This document shows positions 1-8,517 of a stretch of DNA of 64,000 nt, in pieces (the stretch's first letter is position 1; every line of letters starts with the position of its first letter). The notes under the pieces are model-generated. The model was given only the letters and a program-made list of their open reading frames with translations. It made no database searches and was not told where the DNA came from. A program made the position numbers and the translations under genes. Origin of the DNA: Variovorax paradoxus (GTDB taxonomy: Bacteria; Pseudomonadota; Gammaproteobacteria; Burkholderiales; Burkholderiaceae_C); assembly GCF_009498455.1 (NCBI RefSeq), contig NZ_CP045644.1, forward strand, positions 3,289,001-3,353,000, in the 5' to 3' direction.

Positions 1-77
1 CAATCGCTGCGAAGGAGACGTTCGATCAGGTTGAGGCTTTCGCCGTACTCAAATCGATCTTCATTCGGTTCGGCCAT
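1..77 (-). CDS. Possible partial gene running off the left edge
   Basis: On the minus strand an ATG at 77 opens a frame that stays open to the window edge (25 codons, beginning MAEPNEDRFEYGESLN). It lies 90 bases downstream of the Crp/Fnr gene stop and points the same way. I do not recognise the product and the fragment is too short to assign. No clear ribosome binding site precedes the ATG, so this is only a candidate start of the next gene. Bases 78-167 show nothing else I can name. Confidence 0.3.
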   Translation of the reverse strand, partial: MAEPNEDRFEYGESLNLIERLLRSD

Positions 78-167
78 GCTCAAGGGTAGGGGGCTCTCAT
101 GGCCTCCTCGCTGCATCGTTGTTACCGGTGCAAGCCTGGCGCAAGAGCTTTCGCCATTCGTGTTCTT

Positions 168-872
168 CTATTCGACGTTGCGCTTCAACATCTCGAGATC
201 GAGGATGACCATCCCGCGCGCATCGAGGCGAAGAAGGCTCTCCTTCTCCAACGTCCTGAGTGCCTTGTTGACCCGCTGACGGGATGCGCCGATCAGGCGT
301 CCCAATTCCTCCTGCGCAAGGCCCAAATCCAAGCGGACGCCTGCTTCGTGATCTGCGACGCCACGGCGTCGCGCATGACGCATCAAGAATTTGGCGAGAC
401 GGTCGCGGACCGTCATTGTCTTCAGGTCGTCGACCGTACCGGTGAGCCCCTTGATGTATTGCGACTGTAGACGCATCAAGGCGCCATACAGTTCGACATG
501 GGTGGCCAGGAGCGCACGGAAGTTGTCCTGGGGCATGAAGAGGACTGTGGTGTCCTCACACGCAAAATAATCATGGGCCCATTGCCCGCCGTCGAAGATC
601 GCGATGTTGCCGAACCAGCTGCCCGGTTCCATGTAGGCGAACGTGCTGTGCCTGCCTGCACTGGTGGTGGAGCACACGCGCACGGAGCCCTTCGCGCATC
701 CCATCCAATGGCCGTGCGGGTCGCCGCGTGCGGCAATCCGATCGCCCTCCACGAAGCGGCGTACGAAGACATTGCGAAGAATGTCGTGGCGAAGCGTTCG
801 GGAGAGTGATGAAAACCAGCGTCCGGCGTTGATGCGCTGGCGCTCGTCGGCATGGATGGGGGACGTACTCAT
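168..872 (-). CDS. Crp/Fnr-family transcriptional regulator
   Basis: A 234-residue protein with the two-domain Crp/Fnr layout: an N-terminal cyclic-nucleotide-binding-like beta-roll (about residues 20-140, including the GSWFGNIAIFDG strand-turn) and a C-terminal winged helix whose recognition region reads LGRLIGASRQRVNKALRTLE. It has no FNR-type N-terminal cysteine cluster, so it is probably not an iron-sulphur oxygen sensor; its ligand is unknown. The start at 872 (MSTSPIHADERQ) was chosen because it begins the family-like region. The same frame stays open upstream into the metallo-beta-lactamase gene, but only as a shadow of that gene's frameshifted end. The regulator lies 43 bases downstream of that gene and may be co-transcribed with it. 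Confidence 0.85.
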   Translation of the reverse strand: MSTSPIHADERQRINAGRWFSSLSRTLRHDILRNVFVRRFVEGDRIAARGDPHGHWMGCAKGSVRVCSTTSAGRHSTFAYMEPGSWFGNIAIFDGGQWAHDYFACEDTTVLFMPQDNFRALLATHVELYGALMRLQSQYIKGLTGTVDDLKTMTVRDRLAKFLMRHARRRGVADHEAGVRLDLGLAQEELGRLIGASRQRVNKALRTLEKESLLRLDARGMVILDLEMLKRNVE

Positions 873-915
873 CTGTGAAAAGCCCTGAAGTTTTGCGTCG
901 ATGCGCGTGATCGGG

Positions 916-2003
916 TCATGCCGGCGAAGAGAACCAGGCGATACCATCGGCGTCTTCCGCCAGGCGCGCTTCTCCCTGCTGTTGCAAGTGATTGAGATAG
1001 GCCATGGCCTCGCCGGTCGCCAGTGCGTCACGAAGATCTGTGATAACTGAGCACGGGCGAACAGAGTCTGGAAGCAGTCAACCGCCCGGTGTGGCGCTTT
1101 CAGGAGCGCTCGACGCAGGCGTTCCAGTGCCTGCTTACGCTTCTGCGACAGTCGATCTAGTCTTGTGTGGAGCCCGCGAAATGGATCGTCATGCGCGGGA
1201 AGGACCAGGGCATTCGTGGGCACGTGCGTTCGCAGCTTTTCCTGCGAGGACAGCCAGCTTTCCAGCGGATCGGCCTGGGGCTCCATCGGCGACACGGAGG
1301 CGTTCGAGGAAATGAGCGGCAACACTTGGTCGCCCGAAATGAAGACGCCGAGCTCGGCACAGGGAAAGCATGCGTGCTCGGGCGAATGGCCGCTGCCGAC
1401 GATCACCTGCCACGTAGTGGCACCGATACGGATCGACTCGCCGTCGCGCAGCCGGCGGTAGCTCGGCGGCAGGGGTGTCATGAGCTTCTGGGGGCGGCGC
1501 TTGAATGCACTGTACGTTTCCAGCATGGCGTCGTTCCAGCCGGCGCGCCGATAGAAGTCCAGAGCGGTGCGCAGCATCTCTTCCGTGTCCTCGTGGCCGA
1601 CCACGCGCGCCTGCAGGTATTCAGCACGGGTCATCCACAAGGGGCAACCGAACTCGCGCGACGGCCAGCCGGCCATCTCGACGTGGTCCGGGTGCAGGTG
1701 CGTGCCGAAGACGCGGGTCAACGGGCGTCCTGCCAGCGGCCCCTCTGGCGCGACCAAGGTGCGCCAGAGGGCCTGGGTCTGCTCCGTGTACATGCCCGTA
1801 TCGAACAACGCCCAGCCCCCACCATCGCGCACCGTCCAGACGTTGACGTGCGCCAGGGCCGTCGGCAGGGGAAGGCGAATCCACAGGACGCCGGGCGCGA
1901 CCCCGTGCGCCTGTCCGGGAGCTGGGGCGCTTCCACATGGAAGCTCGAGCGTCGCGATGCGCGCGCGAGACACGGGCGCCTCAGTTGAAGGCGTTCGAGC
2001 CAT
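916..2003 (-). CDS. MBL-fold metallo-hydrolase with apparent 3' frameshift
   Basis: A metallo-beta-lactamase superfamily hydrolase. Metal ligands are all visible: HLHPDH (H102, H104, D106, H107), SGHSPEH (H206), SGDQVLP (D225) and PAHDDPF (H271). The start at 2003 (MARTPSTEAP) follows an AAGGTAAG-like ribosome site. After about residue 322 (base 1038) the frame loses family character, while the neighbouring frame continues with a typical ending (DLRDALATGEAMAYLNHL, then GIAWFSSPA) and stops at 916. That implies a one-base deletion, or a sequencing error, around 1036-1050. The catalytic core is intact; only about the last 40 residues are displaced. Read without correction, this gene would fuse into the downstream Crp/Fnr gene. 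Substrate unknown; many relatives are thioesterase or glyoxalase-like. Confidence 0.75.
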
Positions 2004-2189
2004 GTGCTTACCTTGCAGCCTGCGTGCCTTCTGTTCGGCGCGGAGGGGGCATCGGAGCCTCGGCGTTCGCCAGCGGCGCAAGCTCTGGCGATAGCGAGCG
2101 CTGTGGGCAGAAGGTGGGAGACACTGTGGACTGCTTCTGACGAAGCTCCAGCAGGCATCTTCGCAGCAAGGCCATGCGAGCCTCGCTCC

Positions 2190-3122
2190 TCAAACCGCCT
2201 TCGCGAGTTCCGGCACAGCCGTGAACAGGTCGGCCACGAGGCCGTAGTCGGCCACCGAGAAGATCGGGGCTTCTTCGTCCTTGTTGATCGCGACGATGAC
2301 CTTCGAGTCCTTCATGCCGGCCAAGTGCTGGATCGCGCCCGAGATGCCGGCCGCGATGTACAGCTGCGGCGCGACGATCTTGCCGGTCTGGCCCACTTGC
2401 CAGTCGTTCGGGGCGTAGCCTGCGTCGACGGCTGCGCGGCTGGCGCCGAGGCCTGCGTTCAGCTTGTCGGCCAGCGGGGCCATCACTTCGGTGAACTTCT
2501 CGGCGCTGCCCAGGGCACGGCCGCCCGAGACGATGATCTTCGCGGCGGTCAGCTCAGGACGCTCGCTCTTCGTGACTTCGCGGCCGACGAAGCTGCTCTT
2601 GCCGCTGTCAGCCACGCCTTCAGCCGTTTCGATGGCTGCGCTGCCACCCGTGGCGGCAGCTGCGTCGAAGCCGGTCGTGCGCACGGTGATCACCTTGGTG
2701 GCGTCGGTGCTCTGCACGGTGGCAATCGCGTTGCCGGCGTAGATCGGGCGCTCGAACGTGTCCGGGCTGTCGACCTTCGTGATGTCGCTGATCTGCGCCA
2801 CGTCCAGCTTGGCGGCCACGCGGGGAGCCACGTTCTTGCCGTTGGCGGTCGAGGGGAACAGGATGTGGCTGTAGTTGCCGGCGATCGCCAGCACTTGGGC
2901 AGCGACGTTTTCGGCGAGGTTCTCAGCCAGCGATGCGCTGTCGGCAGCGATCACTTTGGACACGCCGGCGATCTGCGCGGCGGCCTTGGCAGCCTCTGCT
3001 GCGTTGGCCCCGGCCACGAGGATGTGGACGTCGCCACCGCAAGCCAGGGCGGCAGTCACGGTGTTGAGGGTGGCCGGCTTGATGCTGGCGTGGTCGTGTT
3101 CGGCAATGACGAGTGCGGTCAT
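2190..3122 (-). CDS. etfA: Electron transfer flavoprotein alpha subunit
   Basis: A 310-residue ETF alpha subunit, which binds FAD and passes electrons from acyl-CoA dehydrogenases to ETF-ubiquinone oxidoreductase. The C-terminal FAD domain is clear: [12 protein letters not shown], then [22 protein letters not shown], then the conserved [17 protein letters not shown] and the [19 protein letters not shown] segment. Length matches the family. It sits 13 bases downstream of etfB in the same direction, the usual etfBA order. It is probably the shared electron acceptor for the many acyl-CoA dehydrogenases encoded further along. Bases 2004-2189, between its stop and the next gene, hold no feature I can name. 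Confidence 0.96.
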   Translation of the reverse strand: MTALVIAEHDHASIKPATLNTVTAALACGGDVHILVAGANAAEAAKAAAQIAGVSKVIAADSASLAENLAENVAAQVLAIAGNYSHILFPSTANGKNVAPRVAAKLDVAQISDITKVDSPDTFERPIYAGNAIATVQSTDATKVITVRTTGFDAAAATGGSAAIETAEGVADSGKSSFVGREVTKSERPELTAAKIIVSGGRALGSAEKFTEVMAPLADKLNAGLGASRAAVDAGYAPNDWQVGQTGKIVAPQLYIAAGISGAIQHLAGMKDSKVIVAINKDEEAPIFSVADYGLVADLFTAVPELAKAV

Positions 3123-3135
3123 GTTCGTTTCTTCC

Positions 3136-3885
3136 TCAGATCACTTTGGCTTCGTTCTTGAGCTTGTCCACCAGGGTGGCAACGTCGGGCACCTTGATGC
3201 CTGCGCCACGCTTCGGCGGCTCGCTGACCTTGAGGGTCTTCAGGCGGGGCTTCACGTCCACGCCCAGGTCTTCGGGCTTGAAGACATCGAGCTGCTTCTT
3301 CTTGGCCTTCATGATGTTGGGCAGCGTGACATAGCGCGGCTCGTTCAGGCGCAGGTCGGTCGTGATGACCCCGGGCAGCGTGAGCGTCAGCGTTTCCATG
3401 CCGCCGTCGACTTCGCGTGCGACGGTGACCTTGTCGGCTGCCAGATCGACCTTCGAGGCGAAGGTGGCTTGCGGCAGATCGGCGAGTGCAGCCAGCATCT
3501 GGCCCGTTTGATTCGCGTCGTCGTCGATGGCTTGCTTGCCCAGGATGATCAGCTGGGGCTGTTCCTTGTCGACCAGCGCCTTGAGCAGCTTGGCCACAGC
3601 CAGGGGTTGCAGCTCTTCGGTGGTCTCGACCAGGATGCCGCGATCGGCGCCGATGGCCATGGCGGTGCGCAGGGTTTCCTGGCACTTGGCATCGCCGCAC
3701 GAGACAGCGATGACTTCGGTCACGATGCCTTTTTCCTTCAGCCGCACCGCTTCTTCGACTGCGATCTCGTCGAAGGGGTTCATGCTCATCTTGACGTTGG
3801 ACAGGTCGATGCCTGAACCGTCAGCGCGGACCTGCGCTTTGACGTTCGCGTCCAAGACGCGCTTGATTGCCACCAGTGCTTTCAA
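3136..3885 (-). CDS. etfB: Electron transfer flavoprotein beta subunit (TTG start)
   Basis: A 249-residue ETF beta subunit; it binds AMP and packs against EtfA. Family hallmarks are the N-terminal [15 protein letters not shown], the [21 protein letters not shown] segment that carries the dehydrogenase-docking region, and [24 protein letters not shown]. The first codon of the family-conserved N-terminus is TTG at 3885-3883; the nearby ATG at 3890 is out of frame and hits a stop at once. A GGAG about 7 bases upstream supports the TTG start. It lies 26 bases downstream of the racemase-like gene, so racemase-etfB-etfA may be one transcript. Confidence 0.95.
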   Translation of the reverse strand: MKALVAIKRVLDANVKAQVRADGSGIDLSNVKMSMNPFDEIAVEEAVRLKEKGIVTEVIAVSCGDAKCQETLRTAMAIGADRGILVETTEELQPLAVAKLLKALVDKEQPQLIILGKQAIDDDANQTGQMLAALADLPQATFASKVDLAADKVTVAREVDGGMETLTLTLPGVITTDLRLNEPRYVTLPNIMKAKKKQLDVFKPEDLGVDVKPRLKTLKVSEPPKRGAGIKVPDVATLVDKLKNEAKVI

Positions 3886-3911
3886 ATCATTTCTCCATCA
3901 GATTGTGTTGT

Positions 3912-5075
3912 TCATGCATTGGGCTGAAAGCCCAGGCCGAGCTGCTGCAGGCGCTCGATCTCCTGCGCGCCGAAGCCCCAGTCGTGCAAGGCCTTCGCGC
4001 CGTGCTCGCCGCGCGCGGGTGCCGGTGCGGGTTGGGCGGAGGGCGTGGCCGAGAAGCGCGGCGCGGGGCCGGGTTGCACGACGCCGTCCACCGCGATGAA
4101 GCTGCCGCGCGCGCGGTGCTGCGGGTGGTTGGGCGCCTCTGCGAAGCCGAGCACTGGCGCCACGCAGGCATCGCTGCCTTCGAAGACGCTGCACCACGCG
4201 TCGCGGGTGCGGCTTGCGAAGGCCTGTTCGAAGGCTTCGCGCAGCCGGGGCCAACCGGCGCGGTCGTGCTGCTTGGGCAGACCTGCATCGGCGAGGTCCA
4301 GCTTGTCGAGCAGCTCGGCATAGAAGCGGGCCTCGAGGGCGCCGACGGACATGTAGTGGCCGTCGCTGGTGCGGTAGCTGTCGTACCACGGGCAGCCGCC
4401 GTCGAGCAGGTTGGTGCCTCGCTCCTCGCGCCACTTGCCGGTGGACAGCAGGCCCCAGAACACCGAACCCAGCTGTGCCGCGCCTTCGATCATGGCGGCA
4501 TCGACGACCTGGCCGACGCCCCCGCGTTGCACATTCAGCAGCGCGGCCACCACGCCGAGTGCGAGCAGCATGCCGCCACCGCCATAGTCGCCCACCAGGT
4601 TCAGCGGCGGCACGGGCTTGCCGCCCTGGTTTCCGATGCCCGAGAGCACGCCCGACAGCGCGATGTAGTTGAGGTCGTGGCCGGCGCGGTCGGCCATCGG
4701 CCCGGTCTGGCCCCAGCCGGTCATGCGGCCGTAGACGAGCTTCGGGTTGCGTGCCAGCGCCACCTCGGGGCCCAGCCCCAGCCGCTCCATGGTGCCGGGG
4801 CGAAAGCCCTCGATGACCACGTCGGCGCGTGCGATCAGGTCCAGCGCCGCGGCCACGGCGTCGGGCTGCTTGAGGTCGAGCGTGACCGAACGCCGGCCGC
4901 GACCGGTGATGTCGATGCGCGGGCCTTCTGTTCGGGGAAGCCCCAGGTCTGCCGGCGGCACGGGACGATCGATGCGCAGCACGTCGGCCCCCATGTCCGC
5001 CAGGAGCATGGTGCCGAAGGGGCCGGGACCGATGGCCTCGAACTCCACCACGCGAATACCGGAAAGAACGCTCAT
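3912..5075 (-). CDS. CaiB/BaiF protein, alpha-methylacyl-CoA racemase-like
   Basis: A 387-residue class III CoA-transferase-fold protein. It resembles alpha-methylacyl-CoA racemases, which epimerise 2-methyl-branched acyl-CoAs so that (S)-specific dehydrogenases can act on them. N-terminal GPGPFGTMLLADMGADVLRID is typical of the racemase branch. The racemase acid/base pair appears present: His133 in AGHDLNYIALSG and Asp163 in NLVGDYGGGGML. The start at 5075 (MSVLSGIRVVEF) has GGAG 7 bases upstream; the longer open frame reaching 6077 is antisense to the IclR gene. It is divergent from that regulator, with a dyad operator at 5174-5190 between them. Its position next to etfBA suits branched-chain acyl-CoA breakdown. 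A plain CoA-transferase is the alternative. Confidence 0.87.
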   Translation of the reverse strand: MSVLSGIRVVEFEAIGPGPFGTMLLADMGADVLRIDRPVPPADLGLPRTEGPRIDITGRGRRSVTLDLKQPDAVAAALDLIARADVVIEGFRPGTMERLGLGPEVALARNPKLVYGRMTGWGQTGPMADRAGHDLNYIALSGVLSGIGNQGGKPVPPLNLVGDYGGGGMLLALGVVAALLNVQRGGVGQVVDAAMIEGAAQLGSVFWGLLSTGKWREERGTNLLDGGCPWYDSYRTSDGHYMSVGALEARFYAELLDKLDLADAGLPKQHDRAGWPRLREAFEQAFASRTRDAWCSVFEGSDACVAPVLGFAEAPNHPQHRARGSFIAVDGVVQPGPAPRFSATPSAQPAPAPARGEHGAKALHDWGFGAQEIERLQQLGLGFQPNA

Positions 5076-5173
5076 CGAGAATCTCCAAGCCAGGTTGAAC
5101 GGACCGGCGCGTCCGGCCAGAAAGGCCACGTCGGTCGATGAACAAAGTAGACCAGCGCAGGGGCGCGCAGGGG

Positions 5174-5190
5174 CCACCCGCATCGGGTAG
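5174..5190. promoter_or_regulatory. Dyad operator, CYACCC-N5-GGGTRG class
   Basis: CCACCCGCATCGGGTAG is an inverted repeat of six-base arms around five bases. It lies in the 225-base divergent region between the racemase-like gene (start 5075) and the IclR gene (start 5301). It matches seven other sites in this window that also sit in divergent promoters, so it is read as a shared operator. The bound protein is unknown. Confidence 0.55.
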
Positions 5191-5300
5191 GCGGCTTGGA
5201 AAGGGTCTGCGGGCTGCCGCACAATCGTTCCAGCGATCTTCGACATGAACCACCCCATCATTCCGTTCATCCAGCCCGCAGGCGGCAAGAGGGCAGTCCC

Positions 5301-6038
5301 ATGCAAGACGGCATGGTGAAGTCCGCGGTTCGTGTCTTCGAGCTGCTCGAACTGTTCGAGGCCGAGCGCCGGCCGCTGCGGGTCGCCGACATCGTCGACA
5401 AGCTCGGCGTGCCGCAGTCCAGCGTGTCCATGCTCCTCAAGACGCTGGTGGCGCGCGGCTACATGGAGTTCGACAGCGCCCGGCGCGAGTACTGTCCGTC
5501 CGTGCGGATCGCGTTCCTCGGCGACTGGGCAACCCGCCTGCCGGCGCGGCAGGAAGCCATCCAGGACGCGATGCGGCGGCTGGCCAGCGAGACGGGCGAA
5601 ACCGTGCTGCTGGGGCGCCAGAGCGGGGTGCTGATGCAGTACCTGTCCGTCCGCGAATCGCAGCATGCGCTGCGCTTTTCGCTGTCGCCCGGAACGATGC
5701 GGCCGATGCACCGGACCGCGATCGGCATCATGCTCCTGAGCCAGCGCGATGATGACCAGATCGGCCTGCTGCTGCGGCGCTACAACGCGGAGGCCGGCCG
5801 CACGGGCCCGCCCGCGCGGATTGCCGAAACGCTGCGTGCGGTCGCGTTTGCCCGCGAGCACGGGTACTACGAATCCGCCAACCTCGCGACGCCCGGCGCG
5901 GGCGTGATCGCTTCGTTGCTGCCGACGCCGATCCGCGGTCAACGGCTCGGCATCGGCGTCGGCGGGCCGCTCGAGCGCTTGCACAAGCGGCGCAGGCAAC
6001 TGCTCGCCAGCCTGCTCGCGGTCGCAGGGAAGGGCTGA
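5301..6038 (+). CDS. IclR-family transcriptional regulator
   Basis: A 245-residue IclR-type regulator. An N-terminal winged helix (KSAVRVFELLELFEAERRPL, then LGVPQSSVSMLLKTLVARGYM) is followed by a GAF-like effector domain (LASETGETVLLGRQSG and REHGYYESANLATPGAGVIASLL). The start at 5301 is preceded by GAGGG about 8 bases upstream. It is divergent from the racemase-like gene and convergent with the CitE-like gene, 13 bases between stops. IclR proteins usually control an adjacent catabolic operon in response to a small carboxylate or CoA-pathway intermediate, so the racemase-etf genes or the dicarboxylate operon at 7150 are the likely targets. The ligand cannot be told from sequence. Confidence 0.92.
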   Translation: MQDGMVKSAVRVFELLELFEAERRPLRVADIVDKLGVPQSSVSMLLKTLVARGYMEFDSARREYCPSVRIAFLGDWATRLPARQEAIQDAMRRLASETGETVLLGRQSGVLMQYLSVRESQHALRFSLSPGTMRPMHRTAIGIMLLSQRDDDQIGLLLRRYNAEAGRTGPPARIAETLRAVAFAREHGYYESANLATPGAGVIASLLPTPIRGQRLGIGVGGPLERLHKRRRQLLASLLAVAGKG

Positions 6039-6051
6039 GCCGCCCGTCCCG

Positions 6052-6957
6052 TCAACGCGCCGTGGTGGCCCGTGCATCGATGGCAGACCGCACGGCCAGC
6101 AGCCGTTGTGCCTGCGCCAGGTGCAGCCGCTCCACCATCTTTCCGTTCAGGTTGATGACACCCGTCCCGGCGTGTTCCTCGCGGGCAAAGGCGGCGACGA
6201 TGTCGCGGGCTTCGCTCACTGCGGATTCCGACGGCGAGAAGGCCGCGTTCGCGGGCCCGATCTGGGTGGGGTGGATCAGGGTCTTGCCATCGAAAGCCAT
6301 CTTCACCGACTGTCGGGCCTCGACCTCGAAGCCGGCCGCGTCCGAGAAGTCGTTCCAGACCCCGTCGAGCGCGCGCACACCACTGCGCTTGGCCGTCAAC
6401 ACGACGCCCATCAACCAGGGCATCAGGTAGCGCCGGCCGTCGCCGGCAAAGACGCCGGTCTCCTTCGCGATGTCGTTGGTGCCGACGACGAGGCAATCGA
6501 GCCGAGGCGTGGCCGCCAGCCCGGCCTGGACGATGTCGTCCAGCGCGCTCAGTGCGGCAGCGGTCTCGACCATGAGCCAGAGCCGCAGGTCCTGGGCGGC
6601 GCCGTGTCGTGCGGCGGCGTCGGACAGCAACTGGACGTCGCGTGCCGAGCCGATCTTCGGCACCAGGACTGCGTCGGGCCGGCAGTACGCCACTGTGGCC
6701 ATGTCCTGCTCGAACGCCGCGCTGTCGATGGCGTTGACCCGGATGACGGCCTGCTGCGGGCTCGGGCGCGCGCTGGCGAACACCTGGACGAGATGCTGGC
6801 GTGCCGTGTCCTTCATGTCCGGCGCGACCGCATCTTCCAGGTCGTAGATGACCGCATCGCAGTCGAGCGTCGTGGCCTTGGCGAGTGCGCGTGGGTTGGT
6901 GGCCGGCACATACATCGCGGAGCGAAGCGGCCTGAGGGGGAGGGCGTGGGTCGGCAT
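6052..6957 (-). CDS. HpcH/HpaI family CitE-like acyl-CoA lyase
   Basis: A 301-residue CitE/HpcH-HpaI TIM-barrel protein of the class that cleaves malyl-CoA, citramalyl-CoA or citryl-CoA. The N-terminus has LRSAMYVPATNPRALAKA and the acidic Mg-binding motif YDLEDAVAPDMKDTAR; later come LMVETAAALSAL, VGTNDIAKE and KTLIHPTQIGPANAAFSPS. The start at 6957 (MPTHALPLRPLRS) is the first Met ahead of the conserved core. It is divergent from the MmgE/PrpD gene, and two CATCAC-N4-GTGATG dyads lie between them, suggesting shared control. A second CitE paralogue is at 12021. Exact substrate uncertain. Confidence 0.9.
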   Translation of the reverse strand: MPTHALPLRPLRSAMYVPATNPRALAKATTLDCDAVIYDLEDAVAPDMKDTARQHLVQVFASARPSPQQAVIRVNAIDSAAFEQDMATVAYCRPDAVLVPKIGSARDVQLLSDAAARHGAAQDLRLWLMVETAAALSALDDIVQAGLAATPRLDCLVVGTNDIAKETGVFAGDGRRYLMPWLMGVVLTAKRSGVRALDGVWNDFSDAAGFEVEARQSVKMAFDGKTLIHPTQIGPANAAFSPSESAVSEARDIVAAFAREEHAGTGVINLNGKMVERLHLAQAQRLLAVRSAIDARATTAR

Positions 6958-7019
6958 GGGGGTCCGGATAAATGAGGGTTTGAACGGGGAAGAGTGTGGG
7001 CCGGATGGGCTCCTGCGCT

Positions 7020-7035
7020 CATCACGGATGTGATG
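7020..7035. promoter_or_regulatory. Operator dyad 1, CATCAC-N4-GTGATG
   Basis: CATCACGGATGTGATG is an inverted repeat with six-base arms around GGAT. It is 63 bases upstream of the CitE start at 6957, and an identical-arm copy lies 35 bases away. Two matching dyads inside one divergent promoter suggest cooperative binding of a dimeric repressor or activator. The family is not certain; GntR- or IclR-type proteins use sites of this size. Confidence 0.6.
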
Positions 7036-7054
7036 GCGTTCGGCACCTTTCATT

Positions 7055-7070
7055 CATCACATATGTGATG
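7055..7070. promoter_or_regulatory. Operator dyad 2, CATCAC-N4-GTGATG
   Basis: CATCACATATGTGATG is a perfect 16-base palindrome, 80 bases upstream of the MmgE/PrpD start (7150). Its arms are identical to the copy at 7020-7035. It lies in the A/T-richest stretch of the 192-base intergenic region, probably overlapping one of the two promoters. Confidence 0.65.
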
Positions 7071-7149
7071 CCTTTGCGCGAAGGACCGCTCAATACTCAT
7101 CGCAACGAACCCGCGATGCGATGCACGCCGACACAGCACAAGGACGCCC

Positions 7150-8517
7150 GTGAAGACAGCGAAAACCGAACCCGATGACCAGATCGCCGTCACGCGACTG
7201 CTTGCGGAATGGAGCAGCGATACCCGCGACGGCGCAGTCAGCGCCACGGCCTTCGAATGGGCCCGCCATGTGATGCTCGACTGGCTCGCGGTCACCATCG
7301 CCGCAGCCAACGAGCCGCTGGTCCGGATGCTCGTGCAAACCTACGGCGGCTCCTCCGATCTGTCCTGCACCTTGCTGGCGCACGGTGCGCGTGCCAGGCC
7401 GCACGATGCGGCGCTGATCAACGGCGCGGCAGGCCATGCGCTGGACTTCGACGACGTCGCCTCGCGCATGTTCGGACATCCCAGCGTGCCAGTCGTTCCG
7501 GCCGCGCTGGCGCTGGCCCAGTCCGAAGGTGCATCCGGACGCGATCTGCTGCGCGCGCTGGTGGTAGGGCACGAGATCGAAAGCCGGCTGGGCGAGATGG
7601 TCGGGCCGAGCCACTACCTGCATGGGTTCCATGCCACTGGGACCGTCGGCACCTTCGGCGCCGCCGCCGCCTGCGCCAACCTGCTTCGACTGAACGCCGG
7701 CCAGACTGCGCACGCCCTCGGCCTGGCGGCAACGCAGGCGGCCGGACTCAAGAGCATGTTCGGGACCATGGCCAAGCCGCTGCATGCCGGCAAAGCGGCG
7801 ATGAACGGGTTGATGGCGGCGCAGCTGGCCGCTCGCGGCTTCACGGCCAACGACAGTGCAATCGAATGCCTCCAGGGCTTCGCGCAGACCATGGCCCCTG
7901 AGCGCGCGCCCTTTCCGAAGCGCATCGACACCGGGGGCGGGTTTGCCATCGAGAGCACGCTGTTCAAGTACCACGCCTCCTGCTACCTCACGCACTCGGC
8001 GATCGAAGCCATCCGGCAGGCGCGGCAGCGCCACGGCATCGACCTCGATGCGATGGCGTCGATGACGATCAACGTTTCCGGCAACCACCGCGGTGTCTGC
8101 GATATCGAGGTGCCACAGACCGGGCTGAGCGTGAAGTTCTCGATCCAGCACCTCGCCGCGCTCGCGCTCGACGGCGCGAACACGGCGGCGCTCGATCTCT
8201 ACATCGACGAAACGGCACGCGATGCACGCTACGTGGCGGCGCGCGACCGCATCGCCCTGGTCATGAACGAGTCTGCCGAAGACCGCAACTTCGCGAGCGT
8301 GACCTTGCGCACGCGCAGCGGGCAGACCTTCACCGAAGAAGCGAATGTCGCCGTGCCCGCCACCGACCTGCCGGCGCAATGGCAGCGGCTGCAGGTCAAG
8401 GCGCGCGCGATCGCCGAGCCGGTGATCGGCGCCGCGCGCTTCGAGCGCCTGGTCGATGCCGTCGGGGCGCTCGACCGCTCTCCTTCTCTCAACCCACTGC
8501 TGGAAGCCATTCAATGA
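7150..8517 (+). CDS. MmgE/PrpD family protein
   Basis: A 455-residue MmgE/PrpD protein, a fold that includes 2-methylcitrate dehydratase and cis-aconitate decarboxylase. Family segments: FEWARHVMLDWLAVTIAA near residue 35, INGAAGHALDFDDVASRMFGHPSVPVVPAALALA around 95-125, and MAKPLHAGKAAMNGLMAAQLA around 215. The start is GTG at 7150 with AAGGA five bases upstream. It heads a plus-strand operon and its stop overlaps the next start by four bases (ATGA). The neighbours (hydratases, CoA-transferase, CitE lyase) suggest it forms or converts a tricarboxylate or branched dicarboxylate feeding them. Dehydratase versus decarboxylase cannot be decided by eye. Confidence 0.9.
   Translation: MKTAKTEPDDQIAVTRLLAEWSSDTRDGAVSATAFEWARHVMLDWLAVTIAAANEPLVRMLVQTYGGSSDLSCTLLAHGARARPHDAALINGAAGHALDFDDVASRMFGHPSVPVVPAALALAQSEGASGRDLLRALVVGHEIESRLGEMVGPSHYLHGFHATGTVGTFGAAAACANLLRLNAGQTAHALGLAATQAAGLKSMFGTMAKPLHAGKAAMNGLMAAQLAARGFTANDSAIECLQGFAQTMAPERAPFPKRIDTGGGFAIESTLFKYHASCYLTHSAIEAIRQARQRHGIDLDAMASMTINVSGNHRGVCDIEVPQTGLSVKFSIQHLAALALDGANTAALDLYIDETARDARYVAARDRIALVMNESAEDRNFASVTLRTRSGQTFTEEANVAVPATDLPAQWQRLQVKARAIAEPVIGAARFERLVDAVGALDRSPSLNPLLEAIQ

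Noticed and set aside
168..2081. A single 637-residue hydrolase-regulator fusion protein
   Set aside because: The linking stretch (about 872-1040) has no family character in that frame, while the adjacent frame carries the expected hydrolase C-terminus with its own stop at 916. Better explained by a frameshift.
2004..5141. Long plus-strand open frames over etfA, etfB and the racemase-like gene
   Set aside because: They are antisense shadows typical of very GC-rich coding DNA; the minus-strand proteins are strongly conserved families.
5076..6077. N-terminal extension of the racemase-like protein to 721 residues
   Set aside because: The extra part is antisense to the IclR gene; a clear start with a ribosome site lies at 5075.
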